DNA of 25,904 nt, from positions 1 through 25,904 of the forward strand of contig JAEFDA010000069.1 in assembly GCA_016126025.1 (NCBI GenBank), in the 5' to 3' direction. The notes beneath the pieces were generated by a model, which did not search any database, was not told where the DNA came from, and saw only the letters and a program-made list of their open reading frames with translations. This DNA comes from Nitrososphaerota archaeon. Its GTDB lineage: Archaea; Thermoproteota; Nitrososphaeria; Nitrososphaerales; Nitrosopumilaceae. Shown here in pieces: positions 6,994 through 12,437 of this stretch. Position numbers and translations under genes: made by a program. How positions within the stretch are numbered: position 1 is the first letter of the stretch; the number at the start of each line of letters is the position of its first letter.

Positions 6994-8329
6994 ACTCGGC
7001 CACCCCGCGTATTATCTCCTGCGAGGCGCCCAGGTGGGAGCCGGCATCGAATATGCCCTCTATGTCTTGGGGGTCCAGGCTGCCGGAGATGGCGCCGTCC
7101 ATGGAGATGGCGTCCCGGAAGTGGGTGCCGGTCTCGGCTGCCTGGAACGCCACCCGCTGGACGTTGCGGTACGCCTCCATCCTGGTATGGCCCTTCCTTA
7201 TGAGGGCGTCCATGACGAACTCGGCATATATCTGGCCCTTGGTCTTCTCCAGGTTCTCCAGTATGCGGTCCCTGTTGATGACCAGCCGGGGCAGTATGCC
7301 CAGGGCCGTCTGGAGCATCTCGTCCAGTATTATGGACGATATGGGTATGATGAACCGCTCGTTGGCCGAGTTGGAGAGGTCCCGCTCGTGCCAGAGGGGT
7401 ACGTTCTCCAGGGCCACGCCCAGCTGGCTCCGCAGCAGCCTGGACAGCGAGGTTATCCTCTCGCTCTTGATGGGGTTGCGCTTTACGGGGACGGCGCTGC
7501 TTCCCATCTGCCCCTCCGCAAACCCCTCGGCCACCTCGCCGATCTCCGTCCTCTGAAGGTTCCTGATCTCGACGGCCATCTTCTCCAGGGTGGATCCGAT
7601 CAGGGCCAGGGCGAACACGTACTCGGCGTACCTCTCCCGGGGAACCACTTGTGTAGCGACGGGGGCCGGGAGCATCCCCAGCGCCTCGGCCACCTCCCTC
7701 TGCACGTCGACGGCGGCCCGGCCCATCAGCGAGCCGGTGCCCACCACCCCCAGGGTCTTGCATATGACTACCCGGTTCCGGGCCTGGCTGAGCCGGCGGC
7801 CGTGCTCGGCCATCTCCTCTGCCCAGTTGGCGAACTTCAGCCCGAAGGACATGATGCTGGCGTGCTGGCCGTGCGTGCGCCCCACCGCCGGCAGGTCGGC
7901 GTATTTCAGGGACGTCTCGGACAGCATCCGGGCCAGCTCCGATACCTTGGGTGATATGATGTCCAGCGCGTCCCTCATCTGCATGGAGTTGCTGGTGTCC
8001 ACCAGGTCGTTGCTGGTGAGGCCGTAGTGTATCCAGGGCCGGGCGGAGCGGGTGCACTTCTCGGCCAGCGCCTCGACTAAGGCTGCGGTGTCGTGGTCGC
8101 TCTTGGCCTCCAGCTCGGCTATGCGCGCCACGGTCACCTCCCCGGGGGACGCGGCGCGTGCGATGCTCCGGGCCGCGTGTGTGGGTATCACATTCAGTTT
8201 GCCCTGGGCGGCGGCGACTGCCCCCTCTATGCGGACTTGGTGGTCCACCTTTCTCTGGTCTCCGAACACCGCCCTCATCTCCGGCGTTCCGTACCTTCCC
8301 CCGTCGATGGGCAGTATGGCCATTGCCAT
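6968..8329 (-). CDS. purB: Adenylosuccinate lyase
   Basis: The 453-residue enzyme belongs to the fumarase/aspartase superfamily and acts twice in purine synthesis, releasing fumarate from SAICAR and from adenylosuccinate. Key motifs are visible: G-R-T-H-G-Q-H-A-S carrying the catalytic His, T-S-N-D-L-V-D-T, and the signature G-S-S-A-V-P-V-K-R-N-P carrying the mobile-loop serines. The length is normal. The start is ATG 8329 or ATG 8323; a minus-strand ATTTATTT box at 8348-8355 lies 22-28 nt upstream, suggesting a leaderless message. The stop lies inside the 3' end of the convergent asparagine-synthase-like gene. Confidence 0.94.
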   Translation of the reverse strand: MAMAILPIDGGRYGTPEMRAVFGDQRKVDHQVRIEGAVAAAQGKLNVIPTHAARSIARAASPGEVTVARIAELEAKSDHDTAALVEALAEKCTRSARPWIHYGLTSNDLVDTSNSMQMRDALDIISPKVSELARMLSETSLKYADLPAVGRTHGQHASIMSFGLKFANWAEEMAEHGRRLSQARNRVVICKTLGVVGTGSLMGRAAVDVQREVAEALGMLPAPVATQVVPRERYAEYVFALALIGSTLEKMAVEIRNLQRTEIGEVAEGFAEGQMGSSAVPVKRNPIKSERITSLSRLLRSQLGVALENVPLWHERDLSNSANERFIIPISSIILDEMLQTALGILPRLVINRDRILENLEKTKGQIYAEFVMDALIRKGHTRMEAYRNVQRVAFQAAETGTHFRDAISMDGAISGSLDPQDIEGIFDAGSHLGASQEIIRGVAESIISAESS

Positions 8330-8347
8330 ATACTGTGGGCGGTTCGG

Positions 8348-8355
8348 AAATAAAT
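8348..8355 (-). promoter_or_regulatory. TATA-like box of purB
   Basis: ATTTATTT on the minus strand is centred about 26 nt before the ATG pair 8329/8323. It stands out in a GC-rich intergenic region. Confidence 0.5.
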
Positions 8356-8440
8356 CTACGGCCGGATCTGGCGGGGGAGCGGCCGGAATTCCCCGACGAA
8401 CACGCCTCATACGCCAGAAGACCGGATCCCGGCCGGATAT

Positions 8441-8458
8441 CCCGGCGGATCCGCCGGG
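8441..8458. repeat. Perfect 18-bp palindrome between purB and the TBP gene
   Basis: CCCGGCGGATCCGCCGGG reads the same on both strands. It lies in the divergent intergenic region about 76 nt upstream of the TBP TATA box, next to further GGATCC/CCGGAT-rich sequence. It could be an operator or only a GC-rich hairpin. Confidence 0.5.
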
Positions 8459-8534
8459 CGGCGCGGATCCGGACCGCAACCGCGGCACCGGGATTGTATG
8501 AAGCGGGCTGGTTCGGGGCGGGACAATCCGACCG

Positions 8535-8542
8535 TATATATA
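8535..8542 (+). promoter_or_regulatory. TATA box of the TBP gene
   Basis: TATATATA is centred 25-26 nt before ATG 8564. It is the cleanest TATA box in the window and fits a leaderless transcript. Confidence 0.7.
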
Positions 8543-8563
8543 CATTCGAGTGTTCATTTCCCC

Positions 8564-9127
8564 ATGGCCAAGACCAATCCACATGTCAGCATAGAGAACG
8601 TGGTGGCCTCGGCTACCGTGGACCAGATGCTCAACCTCAACGAGATCAGCGAAAAGTTCCCCCGGACCGAGTACAACCCCGAGCAGTTCCCCGGGCTGGT
8701 CTTCCGGCTGCAGAGCCCCCGGACCGCCACCCTGATATTCCGCACCGGCAAGATGGTCTGCACCGGAGCAAAGTCCGAGGAGATGTCCGTGGACGCGGTG
8801 CGCACCGTGGTGCAGAGGCTTCGAAAGGGCGGCGTCGAGGTAAGGAAGGACGCGGTGGTGACCATCCAGAACATGGTGGCGGCCATCAACCTGCGGGGCC
8901 GCATACACCTGGAGAAGGCCGCCCGGACGCTGCCGCGGAGCATGTACGAGCCCGAGCAGTTCCCCGGGCTGATCCACCGCATGCTGGACCCCAAGACGGT
9001 GATACTGCTGTTCGCCTCCGGCAAGCTGGTATGCACCGGGGCCAAGAGGGAGAGCGACGTGTACAGATCCGTCCACAACCTGCACTCCCTGCTGGAGGAG
9101 AAGGATCTCATGCTGTACGACCACTAA
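8564..9127 (+). CDS. tbp: TATA-box-binding protein
   Basis: The 187-residue protein is the general archaeal transcription factor that binds TATA boxes and recruits TFB and RNA polymerase. It is built from two direct repeats of about 80 residues (about 8-88 and 98-180), each with a matching core: Y-N-P-E-Q-F-P-G-L-V and Y-E-P-E-Q-F-P-G-L-I, then G-K-M-V-C-T-G-A-K and G-K-L-V-C-T-G-A-K. The length is typical. The frame extends upstream to 8498, but that extension contains the TATA box, so ATG 8564 is the start. It converges on the next gene, 34 bp away. Confidence 0.96.
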   Translation: MAKTNPHVSIENVVASATVDQMLNLNEISEKFPRTEYNPEQFPGLVFRLQSPRTATLIFRTGKMVCTGAKSEEMSVDAVRTVVQRLRKGGVEVRKDAVVTIQNMVAAINLRGRIHLEKAARTLPRSMYEPEQFPGLIHRMLDPKTVILLFASGKLVCTGAKRESDVYRSVHNLHSLLEEKDLMLYDH

Positions 9128-9142
9128 ACGGAGGCCCGGGGT

Positions 9143-9162
9143 GTCCGGACGGCACGCCGGAC
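9143..9162. terminator. Hairpin between convergent tbp and membrane-protein genes
   Basis: A 6-bp stem GTCCGG/CCGGAC with an 8-nt loop sits between the two stop codons and touches the minus-strand stop. It could end transcription from both sides, but there is no T-run. Confidence 0.3.
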
Positions 9163-9809
9163 TAGGAGCCCCTGAATTCGAACGCCGACTCGTATGTCTG
9201 GTCCCCGTGGATGGCAGTCACAGTGTACGTCCCGGCGCTCCATCCGCCGGAGCCGGCCAGGGCGATGGTGTGAAAGGAGCCGTCGGCGTCTGGCAGGATG
9301 CTCTCGCGCCAGACCTGGCCGGAGGGTCCCGCTATGTGCACGTCTATCGCGCCACCGCCGGAGCCGTCCGAGAGGCCTTCCACCAGTATAAAGTCCCCGG
9401 CGCCGTACTCCTCCAAGTCGACCCCCACCGTCAGCACGGGTTCGGGCTCCACCACCGTTCCGCCCGTGTTGCCGGGGAGGGCCAGCAGTGCCACGGCGAC
9501 GGCTATGGCGGCGACGGCCGCACCCGCCGCGACGGCAATGGTCTTGGAGGAGGATCTGGCCGGGGCCGCGGCCGGGGCTGGCGACGGCCGCTCCCGCACC
9601 TTCCGCGGGGCCGGCGCATCCTCGGCGCGGCCGGGGCTGGCGTGCTTCTCCAGCAGCGAGTCCACATAGGCCCGCTCGTGGTTGCTGATCAGCTCTCCGT
9701 TCACGGCGGCCCGGTGTATCTGCTCCAGTATGCGCTTGTCGCCCACGCCCAAGCCCAGCAGCGTCTGGGTGTCCTTGGCCAGGCTCTCATCGGCGGGACT
9801 CTCACTCAA
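9162..9809 (-). CDS. Single-pass membrane protein with extracellular beta domain
   Basis: About 215 residues. The N-terminal about 60 residues are charged and helical (L-E-Q-I-H-R-A-A-V-N-G-E-L-I-S-N, then Y-V-D-S-L-L-E-K), followed by a Pro/Ala/Arg-rich linker. A hydrophobic helix rich in Ala and Val starting I-A-V-A-A-G-A-A-V is next, then a C-terminal about 100-residue beta-rich domain with Y-T-V-T-A-I-H-G-D typical of small Ig-like surface modules. The N-terminal part is probably cytoplasmic and the C-terminal part outside. The start chosen is TTG 9809, because CATAAATAAG at 9831-9840 lies about 26 nt upstream. The longer frame runs through the promoter. The function is unknown. Confidence 0.7.
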   Translation of the reverse strand: MSESPADESLAKDTQTLLGLGVGDKRILEQIHRAAVNGELISNHERAYVDSLLEKHASPGRAEDAPAPRKVRERPSPAPAAAPARSSSKTIAVAAGAAVAAIAVAVALLALPGNTGGTVVEPEPVLTVGVDLEEYGAGDFILVEGLSDGSGGGAIDVHIAGPSGQVWRESILPDADGSFHTIALAGSGGWSAGTYTVTAIHGDQTYESAFEFRGS

Positions 9810-9830
9810 CGTCTTGTATGCGCAAACCGG

Positions 9831-9840
9831 CTTATTTATG
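9831..9840 (-). promoter_or_regulatory. TATA-like box of the membrane-protein gene
   Basis: CATAAATAAG on the minus strand is centred 26-27 nt before TTG 9809. This spacing decided the start codon. Confidence 0.5.
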
Positions 9841-9920
9841 GGGTTTGGCACCGGCGGTTTCCCGCGGGAGGTTTGGCCGGGCAGCACCACGGCGTATCGA
9901 AGGGGCCTAGAACCATGAAC

Positions 9921-9929
9921 TTTTTAAAG
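9921..9929 (+). promoter_or_regulatory. TATA-like box of the P-II gene
   Basis: TTTTTAAAG is centred 27 nt before ATG 9952, matching a leaderless start. Confidence 0.55.
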
Positions 9930-9951
9930 AACCGCTTTGTACAAACACACC

Positions 9952-10293
9952 ATGAAACGCGTAACAGCCATCATCCAAGCCGACAAGGTCAAGAATGCCA
10001 CGGACGCGCTGGAAGGCAAGGTAGGTGGTTTCATCACCTTGGAAGGCAAGGGACGAGGTTCCGGAGCACGGCCCACCGTCAGGATGGGTAGGGGCACCGG
10101 CACCATGAAGGCCGAGTACAACCAGGTGGCGAGTATCATCACCATAGTGGACGACGCCCAACTGAATGCGGCCATTGACGCAATATCCGGAGCCGTCTAC
10201 ACCGGAACGGCGGGCGACGGGGTAATTATCGTCAGCTCCGTGGACGACGTAATCAACATCGCATCGAAGAAGAAGGGTGCCGACGCCCTTTAA
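9952..10293 (+). CDS. glnB: P-II family nitrogen regulatory protein
   Basis: The 113-residue protein has the length and layout of P-II signalling proteins: an M-K-R-V-T-A-I-I-Q opening strand, a long T-loop, a T-G-T-A-G-D-G B-loop, and the closing I-I-V-S-S-V-D-D-V-I-N-I stretch followed by K-G-A-D-A-L. P-II trimers bind ATP/ADP and often 2-oxoglutarate and control ammonium transporters, glutamine synthetase or other enzymes. The T-loop is atypical (R-P-T-V-R-M-G-R-G-T-G-T-M-K-A-E-Y) and has no Tyr at the bacterial uridylylation position. No amt gene is adjacent. The upstream extension to 9937 is ignored because of the promoter spacing. A T-run and hairpin follow the stop. Confidence 0.88.
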   Translation: MKRVTAIIQADKVKNATDALEGKVGGFITLEGKGRGSGARPTVRMGRGTGTMKAEYNQVASIITIVDDAQLNAAIDAISGAVYTGTAGDGVIIVSSVDDVINIASKKKGADAL

Positions 10294-10298
10294 TCACT

Positions 10299-10332
10299 TT
10301 TTATTTAGCGGCCCCCCGGCTCTGCCCGGGGG
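10299..10332 (+). terminator. T-run and hairpin after the P-II gene
   Basis: A T-rich stretch directly after the stop codon is followed by a 7-bp stem CCCCCGG/CCGGGGG at 10313-10319/10326-10332. The T-run precedes the hairpin, and archaeal polymerase can stop on T-runs alone. Confidence 0.45.
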
Positions 10333-10336
10333 CGAC

Positions 10337-10417
10337 CTACTGATCTTGGTAGCGGCGCATCAGCAGGTATGCCACTATGCCGGCCACCACAGCTCCCATG
10401 GCTATCATGTCATACAA
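10337..10417 (-). CDS. Probable 26-residue single-helix membrane peptide
   Basis: A minus-strand frame from TTG 10417 to TAG 10337-10339 encodes 26 residues: a short start with Y-D, a hydrophobic helix M-G-A-V-V-A-G-I-V-A-Y-L-L, then M-R-R-Y-Q-D-Q. The basic end after the helix suggests a membrane-spanning peptide. A TATA-like TTATAT lies about 28 nt upstream of the TTG, the same spacing seen at the other genes here. ATG 10408/10399 are alternative starts within the same frame. It converges on the P-II gene. No family is recognised. Confidence 0.45.
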   Translation of the reverse strand: MYDMIAMGAVVAGIVAYLLMRRYQDQ

Positions 10418-10581
10418 GCTCTCTCCGATACCCCGGCGTACGATATAACCCTGCCGTCCCCTCCATTCTGCCGCTGGCAGCGTTTGAGGCGGACGTCGGT
10501 CCGGTCTTTCAGGCGGGGTACGGCAGACGACAACAACGGGAAAGAACGCCCCGCCAACGGCGTCTCCTGTCTCCCTTGAAT

Positions 10582-10611
10582 AAAAAAACGGCAGGGCGGC
10601 CGAATGGCCGC
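10582..10611 (-). terminator. Intrinsic-type terminator of the Lrp/AsnC-domain gene
   Basis: On the minus strand, 15 nt beyond the gene's stop, a perfect 6-bp stem GCGGCC/GGCCGC with an ATTC loop is followed by CCTGCCG and a run of seven T. Confidence 0.6.
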
Positions 10612-10625
10612 ATACCCTCGGCGCG

Positions 10626-10865
10626 CTACTCCTGCCCCTCTATGCCCATCAGGGTCAGTGTGGAGCGGATCTTTGGTATCTTTCTGACCTTCCAAGTTAT
10701 CGTCTCCCGCAGCTTCTCCACCTGCTCGGACTCTACCTTGGCCAGTATGTCATAGGCACCGAACGTCCCGTGCACTTCCACCACGTCGTCCATGGACTTG
10801 AGTTCGGATACCACCGACTCCTCTGAACCAAGTTCACAGTTTATCAATACGTACGCTGTTGCCAC
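10626..10865 (-). CDS. Stand-alone Lrp/AsnC ligand-binding (RAM) domain protein
   Basis: The 79-residue protein starts V-A-T-A-Y-V-L-I-N-C-E-L-G and continues with V-V-E-V-H-G-T-F-G-A-Y-D-I-L-A-K-V, the alpha/beta pattern of the RAM (regulation of amino acid metabolism) domain of Lrp/AsnC regulators. The DNA-binding helix-turn-helix is absent. Such stand-alone domains form oligomers and sense amino acids, or modulate a full-length Lrp. The chosen start is GTG 10865, preceded closely by GAAGGA as a ribosome-binding site. A TATA-like CTTTTATAATC at 10903-10911 would give a leader of about 15 nt. The frame's longer GTG 10901 lies too near that box. Confidence 0.82.
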   Translation of the reverse strand: MATAYVLINCELGSEESVVSELKSMDDVVEVHGTFGAYDILAKVESEQVEKLRETITWKVRKIPKIRSTLTLMGIEGQE

Positions 10866-10902
10866 TATTCCTTCGCCACCATGTGTATGGGTGCCGGCCA
10901 CG

Positions 10903-10911
10903 ATTATAAAA
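10903..10911 (-). promoter_or_regulatory. TATA box of the Lrp/AsnC-domain gene
   Basis: The minus-strand TTTTATAAT core is 42 nt from GTG 10865. Unlike its neighbours, this gene would therefore have a short leader with a GAAGGA ribosome-binding site. Confidence 0.5.
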
Positions 10912-10981
10912 GTCGTCCGTGCCTGTGGCGGAGAACCATCGGACAGGTACAGACTAAATACTAACTTTGCACAATACCCGC

Positions 10982-11440
10982 ATGGACGAACAATCCACGA
11001 AAACAGAAGGCAGCCAGGACCTGCCCGAATACAAGGACCTGTCCCTGCCGGAGCTGTTCGAGATGTTTCCCGACGACCAAGCCGCCATGGGGTGGCTGGA
11101 GAGAAACGTGTGGCCGGACGGCCGCAAGTGCCCCCGGTGCGGGTACAGATACGCCTGTACCACCAAGCATCCGAGCATGCCGTACTACTGCTCCGAGTGT
11201 GACAAGCGCTTCAGCGTCAAGATCGGTACGATCATGGAACATTCCAGAATCGGCTACCAAAACTGGGCCATTGCCATATGCCTGATCGCCACCTGCCCCA
11301 AGGGCATATCCAGCGTACAACTGGGCCGGGATCTGAAGATAAGCCAGAGCTCGGCGTGGTTCCTGCTGCGCAGGCTCAGGGAGGGGTGGCGCACTTTGGC
11401 AGGGCCGGGCCTGATGGCCGGCCCCATACGGGCGGACTAG
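10982..11440 (+). pseudogene. IS1595/ISXO2-like transposase, N-terminal part, ended by a nonsense codon
   Basis: The 152-residue frame has the N-terminal architecture of ISXO2-like transposases: L-F-E-M-F-P-D-D-Q, then W-P-D-G-R-K-C-P-R-C-G-Y with zinc ligands C50, C53, C70 and C73, then an HTH-like helical part ending W-F-L-L-R-R-L-R. It stops at TAG where family members begin the DDE domain with a motif like V-D-E-T-Y-I-G-G. Here G-P-I-R-A-D-stop is followed in frame by V-Y-L-D-G-R-Q-K, so the stop appears to replace the Glu codon. A C-terminal echo exists at 11538-11555 in another frame, while the middle of the DDE domain is absent. A TATA-like ACTAAATAC lies 25 nt before ATG 10982, so the fragment may still be expressed as a zinc-ribbon protein. 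Confidence 0.75.
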
Positions 11441-11795
11441 GTGTATCTGGACGGGCGCCAGAAAATCACACAGGTCGGGGTTCTGCCTATATTGTGAACA
11501 TTCCACAACGATCTGGAGGGCCACCATACCGCTCCACCATGGCGACGGCGAGTATCTTTCAACGGGAGGCTGGCATGAAGGTTCCAGCGGGGGGCGAAAT
11601 TACCCCCGAAAGGCGTGGAATGCGGGAATGGTTCCCGCGGAAGCCGCCAAGACCGGCGCGCAATCCGGACGCCATGCGGCGGCGCGAGAGACAAGCGTGC
11701 AACCACTCCAAGATATCAGGCGGCACGAAGCGCCCGGGGAGATGCGCGTACGCCGCGTGCCATTCAGGTGTGCGATTCCCCTGTGGCGCACTGCA
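11441..11795. other. Decayed tail of the IS1595 element; no intact gene
   Basis: This 355-nt stretch continues the transposase frame for 18 codons to a second stop. At 11538-11555 it encodes H-G-D-G-E-Y, which aligns with H-G-E-G-E-Y at positions 17-34 of the first copy (14 of 18 bases identical, most differences at third codon positions). About 80-90 residues of DDE domain between these points are missing. The remainder is GC-rich with small hairpins and has no supported gene or tRNA. Confidence 0.5.
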
Positions 11796-12245
11796 TCAGT
11801 GCCGCCCCACCCACCGGTACCGGTGGTCCTCCTCCACGATCTCCGACACCAAGCGGTCCGTCCCGATGCGGCCGGCCACGTTCACCTCGAATATGCCCGG
11901 ATACCCCCTCCAAGGGACGGGGGTCCGGAACCGGACCGGCTTCTCCAGCACAAAGCCGTACCGGTTGTCCCAAAACCCGCTCCCGGCCAGATGGAGGGCG
12001 GCATCCGCCCTGACCTCGGTGGCGTCCGCGTACCTCTTGACGTCGACCAGACGGACGCGGCCCACTATGGCTCCGGTGACCGGCCCCTCCACCCCCAGCC
12101 GGCGGCAGTCATCCTCCCTCACCTTGAGCGGGGCGTGCACCAGAAGCTCGCCGCGGTGGCGCGTGCTCCATCGGCGCAGCTCGACGCGTTTTGCGCCCGA
12201 GACTATAAGGTCCGCGAACGGCTGCGACACAGATATGCACTTCAA
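11796..12245 (-). CDS. ASCH-domain protein
   Basis: From TTG 12245 the gene encodes 149 residues with the ASCH (PUA-like) fold signature: S-V-S-Q-P-F-A-D-L-I-V-S-G-A-K-R-V-E-L-R followed by R-G-E-L-L-V-H-A, matching the family's S-x-x-P-x-A-x-x-I-x-x-G-x-K-x-x-E-x-R core. Later it has G-A-I-V-G-R-V-R-L-V-D and a W-D-N-R-Y-G-F-V-L-E segment. ASCH domains are proposed to bind RNA, and some act as nucleosidases or N4-acetylcytidine amidohydrolases. The frame is open to 12407, but the extra residues look random. The TTG overlaps the stop of a short upstream ORF (TTGA), so translation may be coupled. It is divergent from the AAA_14 ATPase. Confidence 0.75.
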   Translation of the reverse strand: MKCISVSQPFADLIVSGAKRVELRRWSTRHRGELLVHAPLKVREDDCRRLGVEGPVTGAIVGRVRLVDVKRYADATEVRADAALHLAGSGFWDNRYGFVLEKPVRFRTPVPWRGYPGIFEVNVAGRIGTDRLVSEIVEEDHRYRWVGRH

Positions 12246-12334
12246 GCCGGCACCCCGCGGCTGCCAGGTTCCGGCCGCGTGGACGGCGCCGCGGCGCCCC
12301 CCGGCACGCTGCCCGGCTTCTGGCCCGCAACCAT
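12242..12334 (-). CDS. 30-codon upstream ORF overlapping the ASCH start
   Basis: ATG 12334 opens a 30-codon frame rich in Gly, Pro and Ala that ends with TGA 12242-12244. That stop overlaps the TTG start of the ASCH gene as TTGA. The ATG is 27 nt from the centre of a TATA-like box TTTATAATT at 12357-12365, the leaderless spacing used elsewhere here. It may be a regulatory leader peptide coupling translation to the ASCH gene, or a frameshifted true N-terminus. The peptide itself has no recognisable domain. Confidence 0.4.
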   Translation of the reverse strand: MVAGQKPGSVPGGAAAPSTRPEPGSRGVPA

Positions 12335-12356
12335 CGTGGGGTGCCTGGTATGCCCA

Positions 12357-12365
12357 ATTATAAAC
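12357..12365 (-). promoter_or_regulatory. TATA box of the ASCH transcript
   Basis: TTTATAATT on the minus strand is 27 nt from ATG 12334 but 116 nt from the ASCH start codon. Confidence 0.5.
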
Positions 12366-12408
12366 TGCGGTTCGCCCCGTTGTAGCGGACGAAATAATGA
12401 TCTGCATC

Positions 12409-12418
12409 TTTTTAAATA
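12409..12418 (+). promoter_or_regulatory. TATA box of the AAA_14 ATPase gene
   Basis: TTTTTAAATA is centred 24-25 nt before GTG 12438, supporting that start and a leaderless message. Confidence 0.55.
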
Positions 12419-12437
12419 ACGTTCTCTATTTTAGGCG

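Noticed and set aside
8330..9124. Minus-strand frame that extends purB upstream across the TBP gene
   Set aside because: The purB start at 8329/8323 has a promoter at the right spacing, and the extension is antisense to the clearly coding TBP gene.
10982..11440. Reading this as a complete zinc-ribbon transcription factor
   Set aside because: The domain order and the sequence after the stop match ISXO2-like transposases, so truncation is more likely, though residual function is possible.
11700..11790. tRNA-like stretch with a possible T-arm near 11763-11785
   Set aside because: The T-stem does not pair over 5 bp with a 7-nt loop, and no matching acceptor or anticodon arm was found on either strand.
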